A DNA stretch of 64,000 nucleotides from Burkholderiales bacterium. Its GTDB lineage: Bacteria > Pseudomonadota > Gammaproteobacteria > Burkholderiales > Burkholderiaceae_C. The notes below the pieces were generated by a model. The model was not told the DNA's origin. It saw nothing but the letters and a program-made list of their open reading frames with translations, and did no database searches. Position 1 is the stretch's first letter, and each line of letters opens with the position of its first letter. The stretch lies in NCBI GenBank assembly GCA_016213205.1, contig JACRAZ010000098.1:1-64000 (forward strand), read 5' to 3'. A program made the translations under genes and the position numbers. Below, in pieces: positions 33,001 to 40,366 of the stretch.

Positions 33001-34196
33001 CCGAGGTGCAGGACATGGCCGGGCGCGCCAGCCTGCTGCTGGAGGAGGCCGCGGCGGTGGCCAGGCTGCCCAAGGGCAAGCAGAAGGCCGCTGCCGACGC
33101 GGTGCTGGTGAAGGTCAAGGCCCTCGAGGAAGAGCTGGCCGCGGTGCGCAGGAACGTGGACACCGAGAACCTCGTGTTCGAAGGCGGCGGCTTCAAGGAA
33201 GCCGGCGACCGCTACGGCCCGGCGGCGCAGCAGTACGACCGCTCGAAGTACCGCTGGGCCTACTACAAGGAAACCGGCGAGCTGAAGTTCCAGCGCAAGA
33301 GCATGTACGTGCCCAAGGGCGAATGGAAGGACGGCCAGCTCGTCTACAAGCCGATGTTCCCCGTGGTGGATGCGGCCACCGCGCAGAAGGTGCGCGACAC
33401 CAGCCTGTCGCGCGATTTCAACGTGGTGGCGACGATCAACACCGTCGAGGACCTGCGCCGCCTGCGGCCGGCGTCGCCGTACGCCGATGCGCGGCCCAAG
33501 GACTGGGTGGTGGTGCGCATCGACGACAGCAACCTGAACCAGTTCGCCACCGAGCCGGTGCCGCACGGCACGATCTTCGAGTTTCCCGGTGGCCAGCGTG
33601 TCTGGCGCACCGCCGAGAACACGATCAAGACCGACGCACCGCTGGGCGCACCCACCGGCCGCCAGGGCTGGGAGGGCGGCAAGCTGCCGCAGCTGCGCAC
33701 CGACAAGCAAGGCCAGAGCAACCAGGGCGTGCCGGTGATCGAGGCCACCGGTGTCGAGCACCAGCGTGCCCATCCGCGCGGCCAGGGCACCGGATTCGAG
33801 CTGTACAACCACATCCCGCTGGCGCCCACCTACGTGAACCAGCAACTGCAGGCGCGCGGCATCGAGCTGTACCTGTCGCAGCTGCGCAAGGCACGGCCCG
33901 ACCTCGACCTGCGGCTGTCGACCACGCACAAGAACATCCCGGACACGCTGCGGCAGGAATTCATCGAGTACAACCTGTCGGTGGTGGGCAGCGACGGCCT
34001 GCGGCGCGACCTGTTCGGCGTGCGCATCTGGACCGATTACGGCAACAAGGCCAAGCCGGCGCGCACCCAGGTCACCGCGATGCCGAAGACCGCCGCCGAC
34101 ATGGACCTGATCACCAACACCGTGGACATGGGCGCCGCGCTGGCCGACATGGAGCAGGCGATCCGCAATGCGCGCGGGCGCAAGCGTGGCAAGTGA
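30033..34196 (+). CDS. DUF4157 eCIS effector candidate with membrane-like segment and C-terminal toxin-like domain
   Basis: 1387 residues. Residues about 35-185 hold the eCIS-core DUF4157 domain: an early LRVGGVQDAAEHEADRLAE, then LEHHLDADLSAVRVHTDG, ARAFAHGSDIAFGAGQYAP and the HEVVH metallopeptidase-like motif near residue 180. Cysteine pairs recur (PCCSGC, CPSCHQRPW, CPGGCH). Residues about 716-760 are strongly hydrophobic (AVAVIGGVLLPMVGAPAALA) and followed by further helices. After RITRCSEPPCLML the last 160 residues (EATGVEHQRAHPRGQG, YNHIPLAPTYVNQ) look like a polymorphic-toxin C-terminal domain, not identified. DUF4157 proteins are widely associated with eCIS as cargo. It closes the operon, five bases after the ATPase. 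Confidence 0.87.
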   Translation: MACTAQRAKAAATAEAPAHAHEAPTARRRGGGSNQAALLAAGIQAKLRVGGVQDAAEHEADRLAERFAFGAAVPQPCCSGCAESTPAGTVQRSALPGAAAQPAVDRLPLGDGAPLAAGLRGPLEHHLDADLSAVRVHTDGRAAAASERIGARAFAHGSDIAFGAGQYAPHSAEGRRLIAHEVVHTVQQGRGAGTPRQRGVPRVRGENGKQFTPEEMQFLAKWQEQNALQEFTNQLGQDPRVHQKKAPDSPFGFSGGSGGDWSQQLRWENGRWVDPKDTYSDVCPSCHQRPWEIREQRQQREAELARKKLEEAWPGMHAKQQDKALAGLAATLNEDIASSHLAATQARLALFDNALAATPMLGDELLGLPTSALSAELRSHWLLAAQAAVLVDNYINAPAGSIESAAMEPARKAWITYFNTVAKMLGEMDRAEARRQARWQPRGAQPKQQTCPGGCHAPAPQPASDFLQGYGQADPLPRSRIEMPDDVRTMPTATATTVGPLVARTNKAVIATQAAADVAAWKAARADYQWTIGQLDRVLRTRGSQGWGGKDLVEQLDFAQGLLERQQVFKEEHPAALKVQAVFFPKFDFEDTVDEKGQRVKGARSIPWHFYLVRTPVAPGTRIVPAGYTWELHDITAPKRPGGRTVKTSYQVDMIAALARERYDPKPIDQMDPPPVLFDELNHRDFFPEGMLYWNYPLSGKRGSLQTTAPRPFGEWLKLIGMAVAVIGGVLLPMVGAPAALAFAAMAGGTALSIAGSLHRMNEMEAHGVLTQAERDRFYWDIALDVANMLTLGLGRVATVARAAGAVRAARTAETAYFYVRRAEIGMDLVNVGIISHDLLAQYRTIQGSKMSPDEKSRAMRELFAMGLLSGALSFVSLRAGAHDLTKKPTLTLDVDPLNPSRTVARLEEGAEVAAEAGRHDAARSGAKAQEVATLPHFNTKTGEKHTYRFWDDGRITRCSEPPCLMLSQSLVSRIGEMGDTMLAKSRHHAEVQDMAGRASLLLEEAAAVARLPKGKQKAAADAVLVKVKALEEELAAVRRNVDTENLVFEGGGFKEAGDRYGPAAQQYDRSKYRWAYYKETGELKFQRKSMYVPKGEWKDGQLVYKPMFPVVDAATAQKVRDTSLSRDFNVVATINTVEDLRRLRPASPYADARPKDWVVVRIDDSNLNQFATEPVPHGTIFEFPGGQRVWRTAENTIKTDAPLGAPTGRQGWEGGKLPQLRTDKQGQSNQGVPVIEATGVEHQRAHPRGQGTGFELYNHIPLAPTYVNQQLQARGIELYLSQLRKARPDLDLRLSTTHKNIPDTLRQEFIEYNLSVVGSDGLRRDLFGVRIWTDYGNKAKPARTQVTAMPKTAADMDLITNTVDMGAALADMEQAIRNARGRKRGK

Positions 34197-34203
34197 GGCG
34201 GGC

Positions 34204-35196
34204 TCAGCGGCTGCCGTACTCGCCGCGCACGATGCCGTGGCGCTTGAGCATGCGGCCGAACAGGCGCCGCTCCTTGCCGGCCAGCCGCGCGGCCTGCGTC
34301 ACGTTGCCGCTGGCAGCGGCGAGCACGCGCCGCAGGTAGTGCTGCTCGAAGTCGGCCAGCAGCGCGGCGCGTTCGCTCGCGTAATCCTGCGGGGCGGCGT
34401 CGGCGTCCGGCTGCGCCTGGCCGGGCAGGCGCAGCGGCCGGCCGTCCTCGCCCTGCAGGAAGCTGCGGTGCACCACGTTCTCGAGCTCGCGGATGTTGCC
34501 GGGCCAGGGCCGCGCGACCAGCTGCGCCATGCCGGCAGCGTCGAAGGCGCGGGGCGCCAGGCCGTAGCGGGCCGCCAGGCGCGCCAGCATCGCCTGCACG
34601 AGCAACGGCACGTCCTCCTTGCGCTCGGCCAGTGACGGCAACTGCACCGACACGACATTGAGCCGGTAGTACAGGTCGCCGCGGAACCAGCCCTCGCGCA
34701 CACCCTCCTCGAGGCAGCGGTTGGTCGCCACGACGACCCGCACGTCACCCTCGACCCATTGCTGGCCGCCCAGCGGCCGAAAGCGCAAATCCTGCAAGAA
34801 GCGCAGCAGTGCCGCCTGCGAGCGCGGCGAGAGCGTGTGGATCTCGTCGATGAACAACGTGCCGCCCTTGGCCTGCGCGACCAGGCCGCGCATGTCGCGC
34901 CCGGCATCGGTGAAGGCACCGCGGGCGTGGCCGAACATTTCGTCCTCGAACAGGGACTCCGGCAATGCGCCGCAGTCCACCGGCACGAACGGCCCGCGCG
35001 CACGCGGGCCGAGGTAATGCAAGGCGCGCGCCGCGAGTTCCTTGCCGGTGCCGGTGGCGCCCTCGAGCAGCACCGCCACGTCCACCGCGGCGTAGCGCAA
35101 CAGCGCATCGACCATGGCACGAAACGCCGGGCTGCGGCCCACCAGGCCCACGCGTTCGCAGACTGTCTCCGACTGAAGCGCGTTGAACAGGGGCAT
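34204..35196 (-). CDS. Sigma-54 dependent activator without sensory domain (PspF-like)
   Basis: 330 residues; ATG chosen for a good GGGAGA Shine-Dalgarno. It is an AAA+ activator from the first residues: Walker A EGATGTGKELAARALH, the sigma-54 contact loop as GAFTDA (usual form GAFTGA), Walker B GGTLFIDEIHTL, FRGDLYYRLNV (arginine fingers) and WPGNIRELENVVH. A Fis-type helix-turn-helix follows (GNVTQAARLAGKERRLFGRM). No receiver, GAF or PAS domain precedes it, so activity must be controlled by a partner or by expression. It converges with the effector gene, eight bases apart, and is the obvious candidate to act at the -24/-12 promoter at 3021. Confidence 0.9.
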   Translation of the reverse strand: MPLFNALQSETVCERVGLVGRSPAFRAMVDALLRYAAVDVAVLLEGATGTGKELAARALHYLGPRARGPFVPVDCGALPESLFEDEMFGHARGAFTDAGRDMRGLVAQAKGGTLFIDEIHTLSPRSQAALLRFLQDLRFRPLGGQQWVEGDVRVVVATNRCLEEGVREGWFRGDLYYRLNVVSVQLPSLAERKEDVPLLVQAMLARLAARYGLAPRAFDAAGMAQLVARPWPGNIRELENVVHRSFLQGEDGRPLRLPGQAQPDADAAPQDYASERAALLADFEQHYLRRVLAAASGNVTQAARLAGKERRLFGRMLKRHGIVRGEYGSR

Positions 35197-35324
35197 GGTG
35201 TTCTCCCGGCGACGAGGAACCAGGCAGCGATTAGGCAGTAGTCCCCGGTGCGTACCATCCCTACCCCGTGGGATCCGCGGCCGCAACGGACTGAGGGTGC
35301 GCGCCCGCGGCCGGCGCCACCGCA

Positions 35325-36131
35325 CTACATCGGCCGGAACAGGTGCCCGAACGCGCGGCTCACCTTCAGCGGCCGTGGCAGGCCGCGCAGGGCCAGGCTG
35401 TAGTGCCCGTTCTCGTCGCGCGTTGCGCTGAGGATGGCGGTGGCATTGACCATCACGCTGCGGTGCACCTGGATGAAGTCGTCCGAATCGATGCGCGCCA
35501 TCAGCTCGCGCAGGCTCATGCGCACCAGCGCCTCGCCGGTCGGCGTCACGACGTTGACGTACTTCTCGGTGGCCTCGAAGCACAGCACCTCGGCCACCGG
35601 GATCATGCGCACGGTGTTGCCCACGCCAGCGCGGATCACCTTGATGCGCTCGCCGGGCTCGGCCGGCGCCGCCGCGATGGCCTGCACGCGCTGCATCAGC
35701 GCCGCGCGCTCACCCGCCTCGGGGGGTGCCGTGCGTGCCGCCAGGCGGGCCTGCAGGCGCTGCACGGTCTGCTGCAGGCGCTCGGCCGTGGCGGGCTTGA
35801 GCAGGTAGTCGACCGCGGCACGCTCGAAGGCGGCCACCGCGAACTCGTCGAAGGCGGTGACGAACACGAACAGCGGCTCGGCATGCCCATCGGGCCAGTC
35901 GTCGGCCACCGCCTCGGCCACCGCGATGCCGTTGCGGCCGGGCATCTGGATGTCGAGGAACACGACATCGGGGGTCTCGGCCAGCGCCAGCTCGGTGGCC
36001 CGCAGGCCGTCGTCGGCGATGCCGACGATGCTGAGCTCGGGCCAGGCCTGCGCCAGCAGCCGGCTCAGCGTGCGCGCGAGCACCGGTTCGTCCTCGGCGA
36101 TCATGGCGGTGGGGCGGCGGTCGGGTGTCAT
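35325..36131 (-). CDS. LytTR-family response regulator
   Basis: 268 residues. Receiver domain (AMIAEDEPVLARTL, phosphorylation site VVFLDIQMPGRNGIAVAEA, FVTAFDEFAVAAFERAAVDY and LLKPATAERL) followed by a LytTR DNA-binding domain (VLCFEATEKYVNVVT, RMSLRELMARIDSDDFIQVH, RSVMVNATAI). LytTR regulators bind direct repeats through a beta fold. It lies 22 bases downstream of the matching LytS-type kinase and is the second gene of that transcript. Targets are unknown; its own neighbours (kinase, DUF2938) and the activator gene just downstream are candidates. Confidence 0.93.
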   Translation of the reverse strand: MTPDRRPTAMIAEDEPVLARTLSRLLAQAWPELSIVGIADDGLRATELALAETPDVVFLDIQMPGRNGIAVAEAVADDWPDGHAEPLFVFVTAFDEFAVAAFERAAVDYLLKPATAERLQQTVQRLQARLAARTAPPEAGERAALMQRVQAIAAAPAEPGERIKVIRAGVGNTVRMIPVAEVLCFEATEKYVNVVTPTGEALVRMSLRELMARIDSDDFIQVHRSVMVNATAILSATRDENGHYSLALRGLPRPLKVSRAFGHLFRPM

Positions 36132-36153
36132 GGCGGTCCCTTTTGCTGGCCCG

Positions 36154-37236
36154 CTACGCGGGCAGGTGCACGACCGAGCGCACCCCGGCCGGTTCAAGCC
36201 GCAGGAGCCGCAGGTGCGCCTGCGGGCCGTACACCGCCTGCAGCCGCTCGCGCACGTGCCGCAGCCCGTAGCTTGGCGATTCGGGGCGCGCATCGGCATC
36301 GTCCGCGCAGGCCTCGGGGTCCTGCGGGGGCAGGCCCAGGCCGTTGTCGTCGACCCGGATCTCGATGCCCGCATCGCCCGCGCACGCAACCACCTCGATG
36401 TGGCCCGGCCCGACCTTGGGCTCCAGCCCGTGCTTGATGGCGTTTTCCACCAGCGGCTGCAGCAGCATGGGGGGCACCGGTGTGTTCTCCAGCGCGGCGG
36501 GCAGGTCCAGCCGCCAGCTCAGCCGCGGGCCCATGCGCAGCGACATGATCTCGAGGTAGGCCCGCAGCTGCGCGAACTCACGGCCCAGCGGCACCGAATC
36601 GGTCTGCGAGGCCGTCAGCGTGCCGCGCAGGTAGACGATCAGGCGGTCGATCATGGTCTCGGCGCGGTCCGCGTCCTCGCGCACCAGCCCGCGCAGGTTG
36701 GCCAGGGTGTTGAACAGCATGTGCGGCTCGAGCTGCGTGCGCAGCAGGCGCAGCTGGGCCTCGGCCGCGAGGCGCTGCGCCTCGGCGCGCGCGGTGGCCT
36801 CCCTGGCCAGCTGTTCGCGGGTGGCGAAGTGGCGCAGGCCCAGGCCGCCCACCAGCACCGTGAAGAGCACCGGCACCAGGCTGATGTGCCGGTACCCCAC
36901 CAGGCGCAGGGGCTCGCCCAGCAGCACGAAGGCGATCTGGTGGCCGAGCAGATAACCAGTTGGAATGGCGATCACGCCGGTCAGCAGCCAGCGCGTGCCG
37001 GCGGCCATCCGTTCGAGCCGGCGCTGGCGCTGCAGCAGGATCACGCAGACCACCATCGTCAGGCCCACGCATTCGGCAAACACGAGCAGCCGCGCCAGGC
37101 TGTCCAGGCCCGGCACCAGGATGTGCAGCAGCGCCGCGGCAACGGCCCACACCACCGCAGCGGCCGCCACGAAGCGGGCGGCGCCCCGCGCGCTGCGGGG
37201 CCACGGCGCGGCACGATGGGGGGAGGACAGGTACAT
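36154..37236 (-). CDS. LytS/YehU-type membrane sensor histidine kinase
   Basis: 360 residues. Four hydrophobic segments fill the first 140 residues (FVAAAAVVWAVAAALLHILV, LTMVVCVILL, LTGVIAIPTGYLL, SLVPVLFTVLVGGLGL). A helical linker and the His_kinase domain follow, with LRTQLEPHMLFNTLANLRGL, where the histidine in EPHMLFN is the expected phosphorylated residue. The ATPase region has PPMLLQPLVENAIKHGLE (N box) and RVDDNGLGLP (G1). It partners the LytTR regulator encoded directly downstream. The ligand is not evident, as no extracytoplasmic domain is present. Confidence 0.92.
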   Translation of the reverse strand: MYLSSPHRAAPWPRSARGAARFVAAAAVVWAVAAALLHILVPGLDSLARLLVFAECVGLTMVVCVILLQRQRRLERMAAGTRWLLTGVIAIPTGYLLGHQIAFVLLGEPLRLVGYRHISLVPVLFTVLVGGLGLRHFATREQLAREATARAEAQRLAAEAQLRLLRTQLEPHMLFNTLANLRGLVREDADRAETMIDRLIVYLRGTLTASQTDSVPLGREFAQLRAYLEIMSLRMGPRLSWRLDLPAALENTPVPPMLLQPLVENAIKHGLEPKVGPGHIEVVACAGDAGIEIRVDDNGLGLPPQDPEACADDADARPESPSYGLRHVRERLQAVYGPQAHLRLLRLEPAGVRSVVHLPA

Positions 37237-37319
37237 GGGGGGTGCAGTGTCGTCGCTGGCGGGGCGCCGGGTCGAGCGGACTGTAGGGTGGGCGCCAGGC
37301 GCTGCCAAGCCGGCGGCGC

Positions 37320-37811
37320 CTAGAGGCCGGCGCCCAGGGCCATGACGGCCCCGACACCCAGCCCGTAGGGCAGGTGCGACACCGTGCTGGCCAGCAAGGG
37401 GTTCGACCCGGCCGGCCCCTGCCGCCCGAACCAGCCCCAGCCGAATGCCGGCAGCAGCAGCAGCCAGGGCAGCAGCGAGGTGAGCGCGCCAAAGACCACG
37501 CCGCCCCAGAGGCGATGCGCGGGCAGCATCCAGCCAGCGGCCTCGAGCCAGGCCGCGTAGACCAGGGCCACCCCGCCGCCGCCGACCAGGAAGTGAAACG
37601 CCCAGCCCATCCGCACCTCGCCCGGCCGCGCCGGCGAACGCGCGATGTCGGCATGCGCCCATTGCCCGTGCAGCAGGCCCAGCGCCCAGCGGCCCACCAG
37701 CGCGACACTCACGCCGCTGCGCAGGCCCGCCCGGGCGGCGAAGGTTTCGGTGATGTCCATCAGCACCGCACCGAGGATGCCGCCGGCATAGGCCAACAGG
37801 TAGCTGTTCAT
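37320..37811 (-). CDS. DUF2938 membrane protein
   Basis: 163 residues with four predicted membrane segments (YLLAYAGGILGAVLMDITET, FHFLVGGGGVALVYAAWLEA, WGGVVFGALTSLLPWLLLLP, GLGVGAVMALGAGL) and the DUF2938 features GRWALGLLHGQWAHADI and LPAFGWGWFGRQGP near the last loop. Function of the family is unknown. It lies between the metallothionein-like gene and the kinase gene on the same strand (about 80 bases to each side), so co-transcription with both is possible. Confidence 0.85.
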   Translation of the reverse strand: MNSYLLAYAGGILGAVLMDITETFAARAGLRSGVSVALVGRWALGLLHGQWAHADIARSPARPGEVRMGWAFHFLVGGGGVALVYAAWLEAAGWMLPAHRLWGGVVFGALTSLLPWLLLLPAFGWGWFGRQGPAGSNPLLASTVSHLPYGLGVGAVMALGAGL

Positions 37812-37889
37812 CGTCGAGTTCCTGGGGGGCTGCGGGGTGGAGGGGGGTGCGGCGCCGGGGTGCCGACGCCGTGACGGGGGTCATCCGGC

Positions 37890-38087
37890 TCAGGACGAGG
37901 CGCAGGGGGCACCGGCACCGCAGCGGCACTGGGGGCCGCATGGGCACTGGGCACCGCACGCGCACTGCGGACCGCAGGCGCAGGCAGCCGGTGCGGCAGC
38001 CTGTGCGGCGGCTTGCTTGCAGCCGCAGGTGCAGGCCGCGCCGGGACAGGTGGTGCAGGTGCAGGAGGTTTGCTGGGAGGCGTTCAT
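37890..38087 (-). CDS. Metallothionein-like cysteine-rich protein
   Basis: 65 residues containing 15 cysteines, most in C-x-C pairs (CTCTTC, ACTCGC, CACGPQCACG, QCPCGPQCRC) in two clusters joined by an alanine linker. It contains no histidine or aromatic residue, and only one lysine and one arginine. This composition is that of small bacterial metallothioneins, which sequester Cu, Zn or Cd in the cytoplasm. The two-cluster layout suggests two metal-thiolate domains. Shine-Dalgarno GGAAA precedes the ATG. It is the first gene of the leftward group containing DUF2938 and the two-component system; metal-dependent regulation is plausible but no operator was recognised. Confidence 0.8.
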   Translation of the reverse strand: MNASQQTSCTCTTCPGAACTCGCKQAAAQAAAPAACACGPQCACGAQCPCGPQCRCGAGAPCASS

Positions 38088-38462
38088 GGTGGTTTCCTTC
38101 GGGTTGCATCGTCGACGGGATGTCTTCGATGGCCACACTGTGTTCGTCGGGGCCGCGCGAGCCCAGCGCCACGAGACGAACGGTCGGCGCCGGTGCGGGA
38201 GCGGTCATGCCGATCGACTGAACGGTGACGGCAGCGCGCGGTGCCCGCCGGGCCTGTGCAACCCGGCCATCCTGCAGGGGGCGCCTGGCGGCGATGGCGG
38301 CGTCGGCATGGGGGGCACGCCGCGTTGATGGCCTTTGACTCGGCCGGCTCGCGTGCCATGCTGCGGAGCGTGCCATGTCGATTTGGCACCCGGTCGTTCG
38401 TCGGGGGATGGTTGGCGCCCTGATGCAGGCGCGCCGACGGGTCAACCCAACAGGAGTGGAAC
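38088..38462. other. Intergenic region between divergent metallothionein and DUF1428 genes
   Basis: 375 bases without a supported gene. It must hold the leftward promoter of the metallothionein gene and the rightward promoter of the DUF1428 gene. A Shine-Dalgarno-like AGGAG (38454-38458) precedes the latter. I found no clear palindrome or sigma-70 box pair. Open frames on both strands here look like GC-rich shadows. Confidence 0.5.
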
Positions 38463-38831
38463 ATGTCCTACATCGATGGTTTCGTGATCGCGGTTCCCAC
38501 CGCCAACAAGCAGAAGTTCATCGAGCACGCGCGCCAGCTCGACCCGATATTCATCGAGTTGGGCGCCATCCGTGTGATCGAGGGTTGGGGCGACGACGTC
38601 CCGGACGGCAAGCTCACCGACTTCCGCCGCGCTGTCCAGGCCACGGCAGAGGAGACGGTGGCCTTCTCGTGGGTCGAGTGGCCGGACAAGGCCACGCGCG
38701 ATGCCGCCATGCAGAAGATGATGGAAGACCCGCGCATGGATCCGTCCACCCCGGGCAACCCGCCGATGCCCTTCGACGGCAAACGCATGATCTTCGGTGG
38801 CTTCGAACCGGTGGTCGAAGTGAAGGCGTGA
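38463..38831 (+). CDS. DUF1428 family protein
   Basis: 122 residues: SYIDGFVIAVPTANKQKFIE, IEGWGDDVPDGKLTDFRRAV, TVAFSWVEWPDKATRDA, MEDPRMDP and MPFDGKRMIFGGFEPVVE. These are the full-length signatures of the DUF1428/YbaA family, a ferredoxin-like dimeric barrel of unknown function. AGGAG stands four bases before the ATG. It appears monocistronic: the next 320 bases hold no supported gene. It has no visible functional link with its neighbours. Confidence 0.92.
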   Translation: MSYIDGFVIAVPTANKQKFIEHARQLDPIFIELGAIRVIEGWGDDVPDGKLTDFRRAVQATAEETVAFSWVEWPDKATRDAAMQKMMEDPRMDPSTPGNPPMPFDGKRMIFGGFEPVVEVKA

Positions 38832-39151
38832 GCGGCAGCGGCGCGCCGCGGGCCGGGCGTGCACCGGCGTGCATCCGTTGGCGCAAGCCGACGCCACCCG
38901 CGCCAAGCGCCCGAAGGACGCTGAGCACTCCCTGCGCGGCTTCACCGGCCGCGATACCTGCTCAACGCTGACGATCGCGCGATGCCCGCGCGTGCGCCGC
39001 GTCCAGTACGTGTACGCCACTGCAGCAGCGGCCCGATCGTCGGCGCCGAGGGCCTGAGCTCGTCTATCGCCTGAACCCCTGGGGGGGCTGGTTCCTGGTA
39101 CGGGCTGAGGCAAGAACCGCTGGCCGCAAGGGTCCGGGCCGCCGTGCGTCG
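38832..39151. other. 320-base stretch without supported gene
   Basis: Follows the DUF1428 stop. The frame of the kinase remnant (39152 onward) stays open for some way leftward but without recognisable protein similarity. It is probably decayed coding DNA belonging to that remnant. Confidence 0.4.
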
Positions 39152-39565
39152 GTGGAGAAGTTCCTGATGGTCGAGCGCGACCGGCTGGCTGAGACGCTGC
39201 AGCTGCTGATGGGCGTGGACCAGAGCGACACCGATGCGATGCGCCTGGCGCTGCGGCACGAGGGCACCACCCTGCACATGCTGGGCACGAAGCCACCCGG
39301 CGAGATCCTCTCGGGCACCATCGAATCCCTGCCATCCTTGGCCAAGGAGCTGGGCAAGGCGGCGCCGCAGGTGCATATCGAAGACCATGGCCTCATGGTG
39401 CGCACTCAGGCTTCGGCACTGCTCAAGACCCTCTTCACGCACTTGCTGCGCGACCCGGTCGACCATGCCCACTCGCGTCATGCCGACCTTGCGGACTTTG
39501 CTCGTTGGGCGTGCACGGAAGGAGGTCTCATCGGCAGGAAGGCGTTTCGCGATCGTCTGACCTGA
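39152..39565 (+). pseudogene. Remnant of a CheA-like/hybrid histidine kinase
   Basis: The 137-residue frame (GTG start, no good ribosome-binding site) contains LPSLAKELGKAAPQVHIEDH followed by LLKTLFTHLLRDPVDHA. This corresponds to the stretch before and including the N box of CheA-type kinases, normally ending HLLRNxxDHG. The conserved Asn of the N box is Asp here, and the G boxes that should follow are absent. The frame ends after an unrelated WACTEGGLIGRKAFRDRL. I read it as a short fragment of a chemotaxis-type kinase left by deletion. It could instead be an unknown small protein; confidence is low. Confidence 0.4.
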
Positions 39566-39636
39566 TCCGTGAGGTTCAGCGCAATGCGCAGGCGGTGCGA
39601 GGTGCCGCTTCTGAAGAATCCGTACAGCGTCATCGA

Positions 39637-40356
39637 TCAGACTCCGAGATACTGGTGGACGATCTCCGGCTGCGCCTGCAGTGCGGCACTGTCGCCCTGC
39701 CAGACGACGCGCCCTTTCTCGATCACGACATGCCGGTCCGCCAGGTTCAGCAGCTGGCCCACGTTCTTGTCGATCACGATCTGCGCCAGGCCTTCGCGCT
39801 TGAGCTCACCCAGGGTGCGCCAGATCTCCGCGCGGATGAGCGGCGCGAGCCCTTCGGTCGCCTCGTCCAGCACCAGCAGCTTCGGGTTGGTCATCAGCGC
39901 GCGGCCGATCGCCAGCATCTGCTGTTCGCCGCCGGACAGCTGCGAGCCGAGGTTGGTCCGCCGCTCCTTCAGGCGCGGGAAGAATGCGTACACACGGTCC
40001 AGCGTCCAGCATTCGGTGCGCCTGTCGCGGCGGGGCGTGAAGGCCGTGGCGACCAGGTTCTCCTCGACCGTCAAGGCCGTGAAGATCTGCCGGCCTTCAG
40101 GCACGAGCGCCAGCCCGCGCCGCGCCACGCGGTGCGAGGGCAGCCCGTCGGCCCGCGCACCGTCAACCTCGATCGTGCCGGCGCTCGCCGGCAGCATGCC
40201 GAACAGGCACTTCACCGTCGTGGAGCGCCCCATGCCGTTGCGCCCCAGCAGCGTGATCACCTCGCCGGGCTGAACCTCGAAGGACACGTCGAACAGCACC
40301 TGGGCCCGGCCATAGCCTGCCTGCAGCCCGCGCACCGAGAGAAACGGAGTGGTCAT
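39637..40356 (-). CDS. livF: LIV-type ABC transporter ATPase (LivF-like) with altered Walker A
   Basis: 239 residues: GLQAGYGRAQVLFDVSFEVQ, VPEGRQIFTALTVEENL, signature LSGGEQQMLAIGRAL, Walker B LLVLDEATEGLAP and the H-loop region replaced by IVIDKNVGQLLNLADR. The Walker A reads GRNGMGRST, with arginine where the nucleotide-binding lysine is expected; the DNA at this codon is CGC. The H-loop histidine also appears as lysine or absent (usual form VEQN), which is normal for LivF. The last gene of a five-gene transporter set that follows the salicylate pathway genes, ten bases after livG-like. Transport of an aromatic acid rather than an amino acid is inferred. Confidence 0.92.
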   Translation of the reverse strand: MTTPFLSVRGLQAGYGRAQVLFDVSFEVQPGEVITLLGRNGMGRSTTVKCLFGMLPASAGTIEVDGARADGLPSHRVARRGLALVPEGRQIFTALTVEENLVATAFTPRRDRRTECWTLDRVYAFFPRLKERRTNLGSQLSGGEQQMLAIGRALMTNPKLLVLDEATEGLAPLIRAEIWRTLGELKREGLAQIVIDKNVGQLLNLADRHVVIEKGRVVWQGDSAALQAQPEIVHQYLGV

Positions 40357-40366
40357 CGCGGGCTCC

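Noticed and set aside
3065..34196. Prophage or T6SS interpretation of the contractile locus
   Set aside because: No capsid, portal, terminase, integrase or lysis genes, and no TssJLM membrane complex or ClpV-type disassembly ATPase. DUF4255, the AAA+ ATPase and DUF4157 are eCIS markers.
34759..35241. Plus-strand frame inside the sigma-54 activator gene
   Set aside because: Antisense shadow of the AAA+ domain, no ribosome-binding site and no motif.
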